Shown here: positions 56,614 to 64,000 of the stretch, piece after piece | How positions within the stretch are numbered: the first letter of the stretch is position 1 | How the letters are laid out: each line of letters starts with the position of its first letter | From: Caenimonas aquaedulcis | GTDB lineage: Bacteria; Pseudomonadota; Gammaproteobacteria; Burkholderiales; Burkholderiaceae_C | NCBI RefSeq assembly: GCF_015831345.1 | Contig: NZ_JADWYS010000001.1 | Location: 3,872,618-3,936,617, forward strand | Length of the DNA: 64,000 nucleotides | Direction: 5' to 3' | Program-made: the position numbers and the translations under genes | The notes under the pieces: generated by a model | Database searches by the model: none | What the model was told of the DNA's origin: nothing | The model's input: the letters and a program-made list of their open reading frames with translations, nothing else

Positions 56614-57011
56614 AGCGGCTCTGGATCGTTCTCACGCTGTTGTCGACGAGCTTGCTGGCGGACGCCGAGTCGCGCATGCACGTGGAGCGCGTGGTCGTCA
56701 TCTACGAAGGCGCATCCACCTCGATGGGGCACGAGGGCAGGCAAAAAGTCCGGGACCTTCTCGCCCGCGCCCGCACTGTTTGCTTGCGGGATGGCGCCAG
56801 CGCGGTGGTGGACGTGGTGGAATGGCTCCACGCAGTCCCCGAAAGCTCGCGGGACGGCACGCCACGAACCTACGATGTCGCCGCGGCGCTGGCGACTCTC
56901 TCCGGCAAAAAGTTGGAGATTCGTCAATGGGGCGCCGCATGGAAGAGCGACATCCGGAACCGGCATCATGTGCAGATCGAGCTCGCGTGCCGGCCGAAGC
57001 CGAAGATTTGA
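56610..57011 (+). CDS. Hypothetical secreted protein (133 aa)
   Basis: It begins with a signal peptide (MKRLWIVLTLLSTSLLADA), so it is probably periplasmic. The mature part has VERVVVIYEGASTSMGHEGR and a C-terminal HHVQIELACRPKPKI. I recognise no family. The start overlaps the acetyltransferase stop (ATGA). Confidence 0.68.
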   Translation: MKRLWIVLTLLSTSLLADAESRMHVERVVVIYEGASTSMGHEGRQKVRDLLARARTVCLRDGASAVVDVVEWLHAVPESSRDGTPRTYDVAAALATLSGKKLEIRQWGAAWKSDIRNRHHVQIELACRPKPKI

Positions 57012-57057
57012 AGCCTCACGGAGGCGGCATCGAAGAAATGCATCACGGGAGCACATC

Positions 57058-57501
57058 GTGACAGTCAAGCGTATGGACAACATGGGCATCGTCGTGGAAA
57101 ACGTTGATGCCGCCATCGATTTCTTCAGTGAGCTCGGCCTCGAGCTGGAAGGCCGCGCCCCGATCGAAGGGAAGTGGGCTGAAGGCGTCACCGGGCTGCC
57201 GGGCATGCGGGTCGAGATCGCCATGATGCGCACGCCGGACGGGCACAGCCGCATCGAGATCTCCCGGTTTCTCTCGCCGGCGGTGGCCGCCGATCACCGC
57301 GACGCACCCGTGAACGCCCTCGGCTACCTGCGCGTCATGTTCACGGTGGACGACATCGACGACACACTCGCGCGGCTCGGCAAGCACGGGGCCCGGGTTG
57401 TCGGCGAGGTGGTGGAGTACCAGAATGTCTATCGGCTCTGCTACATCCGCGGTCCGGAAGGTATCCTCATCGGGCTTGCGCAGGAGATCGGAAAGTCATG
57501 A
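57058..57501 (+). CDS. VOC superfamily protein 2 (glyoxalase-like)
   Basis: The 147-residue protein has two VOC half-domains: MDNMGIVVENVDAAIDFFSE with LGLELEGRAP at the N-terminus, and LRVMFTVDDIDDTLARLGKH near residue 95, with YIRGPEGILIGLAQE at the end. A metal-binding Glu in the last strand fits a lyase or dioxygenase. I chose GTG 57058 because GGGAG lies 6 bases upstream and the family match begins here. The substrate is unknown. Confidence 0.82.
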   Translation: MTVKRMDNMGIVVENVDAAIDFFSELGLELEGRAPIEGKWAEGVTGLPGMRVEIAMMRTPDGHSRIEISRFLSPAVAADHRDAPVNALGYLRVMFTVDDIDDTLARLGKHGARVVGEVVEYQNVYRLCYIRGPEGILIGLAQEIGKS

Positions 57502-57551
57502 ATCCCCTGCATCACGATCCTCACGCCCGGTGTCGCTGAATTGAACCTGGA

Positions 57552-58124
57552 ATGCACGACTTCGACAGACCATTTCTGCAGACAGCGAGGCTCCGCCTCC
57601 GTCCGTTGACCGAGGCGGACATCGGACCGCTCTTCGACATCCACTCCGACCCCGCGTCGATGCGCTATTGGAGCTCGCCCCTCTGGAAAGACCCGGAGCG
57701 CGGCCGCGCCATGGTGGCGCGCGATCTCGACCCGGCCGTGACGAATCACTTGCGGCTCGGCATCGAACTCACGAGCTCCGGGAAACTTCTCGGAACCTGC
57801 ACGTTCTTCGAGATCAACACGCAATGCAGCCGCGCGGAGATGGGCTACATGATGGCGTCGCACGCCTGGGGCCAAGGCTATATGCAGGAAGCGCTCACGG
57901 CCTTCATCGACCATGGCTTCACGGAACTCGGGCTCAACCGCATCGAGGCCGACACGGATCCGCGGAACGAGCGCTCCATGAAACTGCTCGAACGCCTGCA
58001 TTTCGTGAAGGAAGGCCATTTCCGGGAACGCTGGGTCGTCGAGGGAGAAGTCTCGGATGCAGCCATGTATGGTTTGCTGCGCCGCGACTGGCCGGGCCAG
58101 GCTGCGCCGGGGAGACGTTCATGA
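57552..58124 (+). CDS. GNAT family N-acetyltransferase (RimJ/RimL type) 2
   Basis: The 190-residue protein opens with the RimJ/L-type TARLRLRPLTEADIGPLFDI, has the acetyl-CoA loop ASHAWGQGYMQEALTAFIDH near residue 102 and the family stretch RIEADTDPRNERSMKLLERL near residue 130. It may acetylate a protein N-terminus or a small molecule. Its stop overlaps the GFA gene (ATGA). Confidence 0.85.
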   Translation: MHDFDRPFLQTARLRLRPLTEADIGPLFDIHSDPASMRYWSSPLWKDPERGRAMVARDLDPAVTNHLRLGIELTSSGKLLGTCTFFEINTQCSRAEMGYMMASHAWGQGYMQEALTAFIDHGFTELGLNRIEADTDPRNERSMKLLERLHFVKEGHFRERWVVEGEVSDAAMYGLLRRDWPGQAAPGRRS

Positions 58125-58609
58125 CGCTGGTTGTCCAGGGCGGTTGCCTGTGCGGCAGGGTGCGGTTCAAAGCCAGCGGGCCGCCGATGCGCACGCTCGC
58201 CTGCCACTGCACCTTCTGCCAGAAGGTGACCGGGACTTCCTTCTATGCCGAGTCGCTGTATCAACGCAGCGCGGTCGAATTCAACGAAGGCGAACTGAAG
58301 CAGTTCGATCACACGTCGGACGTCAGCGGCAAGAAGGTCCATGTTCATTTCTGCCCGAATTGCGGGACGACGATCGGGCTGACCTTCGAGCGATGGCCCG
58401 ACATCCGCGCGATCTCCCGCGGCTGCTTGGACGACCCGGACGCCGTCGAGATCGGCTCGCACATCTGGACCCGTTCCGCGCAGACCGGCGTGGCGCTTCC
58501 GCACGGGGTCGACTGCTTCGACACGGCCAGGGCCACGCTGGACGGGCGGGCGATGGAGCCGACACGGCATGCCGCGCCCGTCATGGCACGCGGCGAAGGC
58601 TCCTCCTGA
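58121..58609 (+). CDS. GFA (CENP-V-like, zinc-binding) family protein 2
   Basis: The 162-residue protein has the GFA zinc motif: GGCLCGRVRF at residue 7, LACHCTFCQKVTG near residue 26 and HFCPNCGTTIGL near residue 76. It is not a close copy of the GFA protein at 54341. The start overlaps the acetyltransferase stop. Function is unknown beyond zinc binding. Confidence 0.85.
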   Translation: MTLVVQGGCLCGRVRFKASGPPMRTLACHCTFCQKVTGTSFYAESLYQRSAVEFNEGELKQFDHTSDVSGKKVHVHFCPNCGTTIGLTFERWPDIRAISRGCLDDPDAVEIGSHIWTRSAQTGVALPHGVDCFDTARATLDGRAMEPTRHAAPVMARGEGSS

Positions 58610-58726
58610 CGCCGGTGCGTACCCGCTGTTGCTTCAGGAAGTCCAGTTGATCTGGAGGAAGGCACTGACTTGGCGAGATCGATCCCAGCAGTGACAATAG
58701 CGGCCAACTTTTCCCAGGAGCCATCC

Positions 58727-59251
58727 ATGAATCGTCTTCCCGTGATTGCCGCATGCCTCATCGCCGCCGCCGCCGGCGCACACGCGGCCGAGACGAGCGT
58801 CACGTTGAATGTCGCCGACGCGAAGGGCGCCGGCGCATCCCTAGGCACGGTCCGCATCGTGGAGACTGGATACGGCCTGGCCTTCTATCCCACGCTTACG
58901 GGCTTGGCGCCCGGCCTGCACGGTTTCCACGTCCACGACAACCCTTCGTGCGCACCCACCGAGTCGGCCGGGGCGGCCGTGCCGGCAGGCGCCGCGGGCG
59001 GGCACCTCGACCCCGCGGGCACGAAGCGCCACGGCGAGCCCTGGGGCGACGGCCACCTGGGCGACCTGCCGCCGCTCTACGTGGCCGCCGACGGCAGCGC
59101 GAAGCAACCCGTCCTCGCGCCGCGGCTCAAGCTGGCGGACGTCTGGCAAAGGGCGCTGATGGTGCACGCCGGTGGCGACAATCACGCGGACCATCCGGCC
59201 CCCTTGGGGGGCGGCGGCGCCCGCGTGGCGTGCGGCGTGATCGGCGGTTGA
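58727..59251 (+). CDS. sodC: Periplasmic Cu/Zn superoxide dismutase
   Basis: The 174-residue protein has a signal peptide (cleavage near GAHA-AETS, residue 20) and the Cu/Zn-SOD ligand pattern: [13 protein letters not shown] near residue 62 with copper ligands, [13 protein letters not shown] near residue 88 with zinc ligands, [10 protein letters not shown] and a C-terminal [11 protein letters not shown] with the last copper ligand. It converts superoxide to peroxide in the periplasm. It has its own AGGAG site and appears monocistronic or loosely linked to its neighbours. Confidence 0.93.
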   Translation: MNRLPVIAACLIAAAAGAHAAETSVTLNVADAKGAGASLGTVRIVETGYGLAFYPTLTGLAPGLHGFHVHDNPSCAPTESAGAAVPAGAAGGHLDPAGTKRHGEPWGDGHLGDLPPLYVAADGSAKQPVLAPRLKLADVWQRALMVHAGGDNHADHPAPLGGGGARVACGVIGG

Positions 59252-59267
59252 AGCGGGAACGCGTCGC

Positions 59268-59609
59268 TTGAACCAGGCTCAGCAGTCGACCAGCCTCCTG
59301 CAGAAGGCGGTCTGTACGGGCTTGGCGGTGGTCTTGTTCGCCGCCATCGTCGGTTTCCCCTGGGTCTACTGGGAGGCCGCGCGGATGGTGATGCGGGATG
59401 AGGCGCCGGCGTCTCTGGCGTGGCTCGTGTCGAAGCGCCATGCGGAGTCCGTGTGGTGGGGAATGGGACTGTCCTTCATCGTGTGGGCGCCGCTCTCCGT
59501 CATGCTCGGCGGGGCCGTGGGCTTCTTCTTCCTGAAGCTCGGCTTCTCCAAACCCAGGCCGGTGAACAACCAACCGTGGGCGCCGATCAAACCGCATCGA
59601 ACCGAATGA
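59268..59609 (+). CDS. Small membrane protein (113 aa, TTG start)
   Basis: Two transmembrane helices (about residues 13-35 and 63-88) with a basic, proline-rich C-terminus. I recognise no family. The TTG at 59268 is the best available start because the frame lacks an upstream ATG. The stop overlaps the next acetyltransferase gene (ATGA). Confidence 0.66.
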   Translation: MNQAQQSTSLLQKAVCTGLAVVLFAAIVGFPWVYWEAARMVMRDEAPASLAWLVSKRHAESVWWGMGLSFIVWAPLSVMLGGAVGFFFLKLGFSKPRPVNNQPWAPIKPHRTE

Positions 59610-60133
59610 CTGAAGCTGGGCGCTCGTGGCTGACTGTGCGCGTTGCGATGCCCGATGACGCAGCGACCGTGTCGCACATCCTCTCCGCCGCCTCCGCGCA
59701 CTTGCGCCGGAAGGGGTACGAGGTCTGGAGCGAGCCGGAAGTGAGCGAGACCACGGTGGCACCACACGTTCGCGACGGCCTGTATTACATTGGATTCGAA
59801 GGCGCCGAGGCTGTTGGTGTGTTCCGGCTGGAGTTGCGAGACCCCGTCTTCTGGCCCGAAATGCCCGATGGTTCGTCCGCGTATCTTCATAAGCTTGCGG
59901 TTCTCCCCTCGCAGCAGGGCCGCGGTCGTGCGCACGCGCTTTTACGGCATGCGGTCGGCATCGCGCGGACGAGGGGACTACGCTTCCTTCGCCTGGACTG
60001 CATGGGCGGCCGGCCGAAATTGCGGGCGGTGTACGAGGGTTTTGGCTTCAGGCACCACAGCCAGAAGATGTTGGGAGCGCAGGTGTTCGACCGGTTCGAA
60101 CTTGCGGTCGACGCCGCGGACTCCGTTTCCTGA
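59606..60133 (+). CDS. GNAT family N-acetyltransferase 3
   Basis: The 175-residue protein has the GNAT pattern: VRVAMPDDAATVSHILSAAS at the N-terminus, YLHKLAVLPSQQGRGRAHAL near residue 93 (the acetyl-CoA loop) and LRAVYEGFGFRHHSQ near residue 140. The acceptor is unknown. The ATG overlaps the stop of the upstream membrane-protein gene; the longer frame upstream is not GNAT-like. Confidence 0.84.
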   Translation: MTEAGRSWLTVRVAMPDDAATVSHILSAASAHLRRKGYEVWSEPEVSETTVAPHVRDGLYYIGFEGAEAVGVFRLELRDPVFWPEMPDGSSAYLHKLAVLPSQQGRGRAHALLRHAVGIARTRGLRFLRLDCMGGRPKLRAVYEGFGFRHHSQKMLGAQVFDRFELAVDAADSVS

Positions 60134-60160
60134 AGCGGTATTCGGCCTACACTGCGGCGC

Positions 60161-60610
60161 ATGCCCCACCAACTCCTCCTCTTCATCCACGTTACCGGCG
60201 TTATCGTGTGGGTGGGCGGCATGGTCTTCGCCTATTTCTGCCTGCGCCCCGCAGCGGCATCGACGCTCGAGCCGCCGCAACGGTTGCCGCTGTGGTCCGC
60301 GGCGTTCGGGCGCTTCTTCCTTCTCGTGCGCGTCGCCGTCGCGGCGATCCTGTTGAGCGGCGGCGCGATGATGTACCTCAGGGGCTTCGCGAACGCGCCC
60401 ATCGGGTGGCACGTGATGCTGCTGCTCGGCCTCGTGATGGCCGCGATCTTTCTCTACATCGATCGGATGCTGTACCCGAAGCTGCGCAGCCACGTCGAGG
60501 CGGCGCAGTGGCCGCAAGGCGCAGCAGTGCTGAACAGGATCCGGCAGGGCGTGGCGGTGAACCTGGTGCTGTCGGTGTGCACCATCGCCGCGGCGCTCTC
60601 GGCGCGCTGA
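60161..60610 (+). CDS. CopD-like/DUF2269-type integral membrane protein
   Basis: The 149-residue protein has four transmembrane helices (about residues 5-27, 50-70, 82-102 and 125-147). It begins with HQLLLFIHVTGVIVWVGGMV, whose early His in the first helix is characteristic of CopD-family and related heme/copper-associated membrane proteins. The role is uncertain; copper handling would fit the nearby Cu/Zn SOD but is only a guess. Confidence 0.72.
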   Translation: MPHQLLLFIHVTGVIVWVGGMVFAYFCLRPAAASTLEPPQRLPLWSAAFGRFFLLVRVAVAAILLSGGAMMYLRGFANAPIGWHVMLLLGLVMAAIFLYIDRMLYPKLRSHVEAAQWPQGAAVLNRIRQGVAVNLVLSVCTIAAALSAR

Positions 60611-60632
60611 GGCCGCCGACGGCGGCCGGCAC

Positions 60633-61670
60633 TCAAACCGTCCGTGTTCCGCTCGCGCGCCGCGCGACCGGCCGCGCGCGCGAGGGCGGCGTCGAGGGGA
60701 TGCCGTCGCGCTGCAGGCACCACAGCGCCGCCTGCCGCAGCGTGGTGTCGTAGCCGGTCCATTTGAGTCCCAGGTCCCGCTCCGCCGCCTGCGAGTCGAG
60801 CTTCAGGTGCCGGTCGAACAGCGCGACGAGTCCCGGCGAGAGCGGGTCGGGCAGGAACGCCACGTCGCGCCCGAGCTTCGACAATCCGATTTCCGCCGCC
60901 TTGAGGATGGGGCCGAGCACGAAGGCATCGACCTTCAGCTGGCGCGGATGGATGCGCTTGACGGGCGTCGCGCCCGTCGCGAGCGCAAGGTCGGTGAAGT
61001 ATTCGTTCCAGCGCGGGCTGTCCGGCGCCGCGAGGTTGTACGTGCGCACCTGGCCCACGGGTTGCGGCAGGCGCAGCGCGGCTTCGATGGCCGCGCACAC
61101 GTCGTCCACGTGCACGAGGTTGGACCAGCCGTCGCCGGCCTCGCCGAGGTCGCCCAGGCGATGCGCGCGCAGCCACCGGCTCACGCGGCCCACCCACAGC
61201 TCGCTGCCCGGGCCCCAGACGCAGCCGGGGCGGAAGGTGACGACGCTGCCGCCCGTCGAGGCGAAGGCCCTGAAGCGTTCTTCCGATTCGCACTTCGCTT
61301 TCGCGTACCAGCCCATCGTCGGGTCGAGCGCGGCGGTTTCGTTCAGCACCCCCTGCTGCGAGCCATACACCGACATGCTGCTCAGGTGCACGATGCGCTG
61401 GCAATCCGCTTCGATGGCCGCGTGCGTGAGCGCCGCGGCCCCGCTCGCGATCGCATCGGCGCTGCCGGCGACGCAATTGACCACCGCATCGACGCCGCGC
61501 AGGGCCTCGAACATGGAGCCCTTGTCGCGCGTGTCCACGCGCCGGTTCTCGATGCCGGGCACGTTGCGCCGCGCGGAGCCGTTGATAGGGGTAGCCCAGC
61601 CGCTGGACGACAGCATCGCGCACAGGCGCGAGCCGATGTAGCCGGAGCCGCCGAGGACGAGGATTTTCAT
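60633..61670 (-). CDS. NAD-dependent epimerase/dehydratase family protein
   Basis: The 345-residue protein is an extended short-chain dehydrogenase: KILVLGGSGYIGSRLCAML at the NAD loop, SSMSVYGSQQG near residue 97 with the catalytic Ser, and the YxxxK in MGWYAKAKCESEERF near residue 120. It is the last gene of a minus-strand operon and overlaps the oxidoreductase gene by 4 bases. The substrate is probably a nucleotide sugar or sugar-like lipid, given a glycosyltransferase in the same operon. Confidence 0.84.
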   Translation of the reverse strand: MKILVLGGSGYIGSRLCAMLSSSGWATPINGSARRNVPGIENRRVDTRDKGSMFEALRGVDAVVNCVAGSADAIASGAAALTHAAIEADCQRIVHLSSMSVYGSQQGVLNETAALDPTMGWYAKAKCESEERFRAFASTGGSVVTFRPGCVWGPGSELWVGRVSRWLRAHRLGDLGEAGDGWSNLVHVDDVCAAIEAALRLPQPVGQVRTYNLAAPDSPRWNEYFTDLALATGATPVKRIHPRQLKVDAFVLGPILKAAEIGLSKLGRDVAFLPDPLSPGLVALFDRHLKLDSQAAERDLGLKWTGYDTTLRQAALWCLQRDGIPSTPPSRARPVARRASGTRTV

Positions 61671-63355
61671 GCCGCCACCGCTTCGAGGGGAATGGCCGCC
61701 TTCGGGGCGAGGCGGCGCGAGAGGTGATTGCCCAGCCGCAGCGACAGCGCGATGAGCGTGAGCGTCGGGTTGGCCTGGCTGGAGGTCGGGAACACGGCGC
61801 TGCCCGCGACGAAGAGGTTGCGCACGGAATGCACCTGGCAGTCCGCGTTGACGACGCTGGTGCGCACGTCGTTGCCCATGCGCGCCGTGCCGATGTGGTG
61901 GCCGCCGTACGCGCCGAACCGCATCAGGTCTTCTTCCAGCGTGTCGCGGTTGTAGGTGAGGCGGCCCGCGCCCGTGCGCTCGAATTCCTGTGCGATGAGG
62001 TCCAGCGTGCCGCGCATGGACTCGATGTCCTGCGGGCTGTAGCGCCAGTCCACGCGCAGCTGCGGCATGCCGAGCGCATCGACCGACTGCACGAGCGAGA
62101 CGCGGCTGTCGGCGCGCGGCGCCTGCTCGCCGTGCATCTCCAGGCTGAAGCGGTTGCTGCGGTTGCGCAGGATCACCGAAGGGAACTTGCGCTTGGCCAG
62201 TGTGCGGTGCGTGAGCCAGTGCGTGAGGAAGGCCGCGGTGTCGAGCGGGTCGGACACGATGTTCATCGCGTGCCGGGCGTAGGTGGAGGCCGTGGGGTTG
62301 CCGTCGTTCAGGCGCTTCGCATATTCATAGCTGATCAAATGCCGCGCCATGAAGAGCCCCGACAGCACGCCGTTGCGGTGCGACGGGTCCGTGATGCGCG
62401 GGAAGTGCAGCCGCGCGCAGATGTTGGCGAGGCCCAGGCGCCGCTGCTGTTCCGGCGCGATCGAGAGGCGCCGGCGGCAGTAGATGCCCTCGGGCGAGAC
62501 TTCGTAGCCGTGTCGCACGTCCTTGGGGTCGCCGTTCACGGTGAGCGTGCCGACGTTGCCCGCGATGTGGCACTGGTAGTAGCGGCCGACCACGTCGTGC
62601 TCGTTGCCGATGCCGGCGCGGGCGACGTCGCGGGACGCGAGCAGCAACCGCGCGGTTTCCAGCCCGCCCGTGGCGAGCACCGCGGCGCGCGCGGCGATGC
62701 GGAAGCGCTGGCCCGCGAGCGTCGTCACTTCCAGCTCGTCGACCGAGCGGCCGCCGGCTTCGAGACGGATCGCGGTGCAGTTCGCGCCGAGCAGCACCTT
62801 GATGTCCGGCGCAAGTTCCAGGCGCTTCGCGTAGCGGGTGCCGAAGTCCGTGGGGCAGGAGAAGCGCTCCAGCGAATTCGTGCGTACCATGCCGCTGTCG
62901 AAGTTCTTGAAGAGCGGCGGCGCCCCCGGGCCGAGCGCATCTTCCGCGTCGTAGAGGAAGCGGCCCGCCTCGGCGAGCTGGTTCGCTTCCGGGTAGTAGG
63001 CCTGCAGCTCCGAATACGACATCGGCCATCCCGAGAACGGCATGTAGTCGCGCTTCTCGAGGTCGATCTCGTCGAAGGGCACGCAGCGGCCGCCCCAGAT
63101 GGTCGTGGAGCCGCCGATGCGGCGCTGGCGGTACTTGTCCGGCGGGCTGTGCAGCTTGTCGTCGGCGACTTCGCCGGCGTAGAGCTCCTGCGTCGGCTTG
63201 TGCTCCCCGCGCCCGCCCGATTCGAGCAGCAGGATTTTCAGGCCCTGGCCGGACAGCGAGAGCGCCAGCGAGATGCCGGCGGCGCCGCCGCCGACCACGC
63301 AGACGTCGGCGAAGAGGCAGGAGCCGTTGCCGATGGAATTGGCGTCGAGGATCAC
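61667..63355 (-). CDS. GMC-type FAD-dependent oxidoreductase
   Basis: The 562-residue protein has an FAD-binding loop, ADVCVVGGGAAGISLALSLS, at residue 16 and a GMC N-terminal motif, RRIGGSTTIWGGRCVPFD, near residue 78. At its C-terminus GGHHIGTARMG near residue 490 holds the catalytic His, and LFVAGSAVFPTSSQANPTLT follows near residue 520. Members oxidise alcohols, sugars or cyclic polyols. The start is GTG at 63355, overlapping the upstream glycosyltransferase stop (GTGA). It sits between a glycosyltransferase and an epimerase, a combination common in surface-polysaccharide loci. Confidence 0.87.
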   Translation of the reverse strand: MILDANSIGNGSCLFADVCVVGGGAAGISLALSLSGQGLKILLLESGGRGEHKPTQELYAGEVADDKLHSPPDKYRQRRIGGSTTIWGGRCVPFDEIDLEKRDYMPFSGWPMSYSELQAYYPEANQLAEAGRFLYDAEDALGPGAPPLFKNFDSGMVRTNSLERFSCPTDFGTRYAKRLELAPDIKVLLGANCTAIRLEAGGRSVDELEVTTLAGQRFRIAARAAVLATGGLETARLLLASRDVARAGIGNEHDVVGRYYQCHIAGNVGTLTVNGDPKDVRHGYEVSPEGIYCRRRLSIAPEQQRRLGLANICARLHFPRITDPSHRNGVLSGLFMARHLISYEYAKRLNDGNPTASTYARHAMNIVSDPLDTAAFLTHWLTHRTLAKRKFPSVILRNRSNRFSLEMHGEQAPRADSRVSLVQSVDALGMPQLRVDWRYSPQDIESMRGTLDLIAQEFERTGAGRLTYNRDTLEEDLMRFGAYGGHHIGTARMGNDVRTSVVNADCQVHSVRNLFVAGSAVFPTSSQANPTLTLIALSLRLGNHLSRRLAPKAAIPLEAVAA

Positions 63356-64000
63356 GGCGTGGCCTCCCGGGACGTCGAGCCGGCGCCGGAGGGCTGCGCG
63401 AAGCGGCCCGACACGCCGAAGTGCTTTTGATGGATGCGCGCGATGCTCGCGAAGAAGCGCGCGAGGGAATAACGCTGCTCGTACAGCGCGCGGCCGTTGC
63501 TGCCGAGCGTGGCTTGGAGGGGCTTGTCGCGCAGCACCTTCGTCAGCGCCGCCGCGATGCCCGGCACGTCGCCGGGTTGCACGAAGAGGGCGTTCTCGTT
63601 GTCGGTGAGGGCGGTGGGAATCTCGCCGACCGGCGTGCACACGACGGCCACGCCATGCGCCAGCGCTTCGAGGATCACGAGCGGCAGGCCTTCGTCGTAC
63701 GAGGGCAGCACCAGCACGTCGGTGCGCGACATGAGCTGCGCCACCTGGCGCTGGTCGCACCAGCCCGCGAAGCGCGTGAACCTGTCGACGCCGAGCTCGC
63801 GCGCCTTCGCTTCGTAGCCGGGCACGTCGCCGCCCCCGGCGATCACGACCTCGACACCTTCCGACTCGAAGCCGGGCTGCGCGAGGGCGTTTAGCAGGTC
63901 CGACACGCCCTTGCGCTCGGACAGGTTGCCCAGGAACAGCACGCGCTGCACGCCGTCCACGCGGCGCGGGCCGCTGCGGTCCACCGGCTCGGGCACGCCG
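63352..64000 (-). CDS. GT4 (group 1) glycosyltransferase, N-terminal half outside the window
   Basis: Only the C-terminal ~215 residues are present; the gene runs off the right edge. They form the nucleotide-sugar-binding half of a GT-B enzyme: RVLFLGNLSERKGVSDLLNA, VVIAGGGDVPGYEAKARELG, and the EX7E region LVLPSYDEGLPLVILEALAH followed by GVAVVCTPVGEIPTAL. It transfers a sugar to a glycan or lipid acceptor in the cytoplasm. It is translationally coupled to the GMC oxidoreductase. Confidence 0.85.
   Translation of the reverse strand, partial: GVPEPVDRSGPRRVDGVQRVLFLGNLSERKGVSDLLNALAQPGFESEGVEVVIAGGGDVPGYEAKARELGVDRFTRFAGWCDQRQVAQLMSRTDVLVLPSYDEGLPLVILEALAHGVAVVCTPVGEIPTALTDNENALFVQPGDVPGIAAALTKVLRDKPLQATLGSNGRALYEQRYSLARFFASIARIHQKHFGVSGRFAQPSGAGSTSREATP

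Overview
The window is a high-GC chromosomal segment whose gene set and codon use suggest a betaproteobacterium of the order Burkholderiales. A Comamonadaceae relative (Variovorax/Ramlibacter type) is my best guess. This is inferred from protein families such as a methanolan-type eps cluster with an EpsA regulator; there is no rRNA or tRNA gene in the window to confirm it. I see no CRISPR array, prophage or insertion sequence.

Layout. (1) 1-7032: a BMP-type nucleoside/purine-like ABC importer followed in the same operon by AllG-like (DUF1116) and AllF/FdrA-like proteins, which points to uptake and breakdown of a ureide or purine-derived compound. (2) 7045-9716: a convergent outer-membrane channel gene and a solitary divergent GroEL paralogue. 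(3) 9854-14788: a small glycolipid-modification set (two glycosyltransferases, a GtrA-like protein, a YdjC/ChbG-like deacetylase) and a branched-chain-amino-acid-type binding protein. (4) 15196-17079: a GH8 endoglucanase lipoprotein with a C-terminal binding module. (5) 17222-33090: a biosynthetic gene cluster. Its minus-strand arm holds an acyl-CoA dehydrogenase, an amino acid:carrier-protein ligase, an NRPS with formyltransferase and embedded luciferase-like monooxygenase domains, and a PKS ending in a thioesterase. Its plus-strand arm holds an AcpS-type phosphopantetheinyl transferase, a stand-alone carrier protein and a fused double hydrolase. Two related long inverted repeats bound it, one at each end. 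(6) 33280-34338: a GH5 endoglucanase. (7) 34581-43029: an exopolysaccharide cluster (EpsA regulator, priming transferase, EpsL, EpsE, EpsF, EpsG, a WecG/TagA-type transferase, GalE).

(8) 43356-53336: an array of 18 gene cassettes, all on the plus strand, each followed by an attC recombination site. No integron integrase is present on either flank, so within this window it is a cluster of attC sites lacking an integrase. Cassette products are mostly small proteins of unknown function. Recognisable ones include two LprI-like (DUF1311) secreted proteins, DUF4375, DUF4288, YcxB-like, zinc-ribbon/DUF4145-like and DUF4062 proteins. (9) 53353-60610: a run of small accessory genes (P-loop kinase, two VOC proteins, two GFA proteins, three GNAT acetyltransferases, Cu/Zn superoxide dismutase, membrane proteins), many joined by ATGA overlaps, with no attC sites. 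(10) 60633-64000: a minus-strand operon of a GT4 glycosyltransferase (cut by the window end), a GMC oxidoreductase and an NAD-dependent epimerase, probably part of a second cell-surface sugar locus.

The most interesting parts are the cassette array with its unusual attC sites and the NRPS-PKS cluster, which combines N-formylation, flavin-dependent oxidation and a separately loaded aminoacyl carrier protein.
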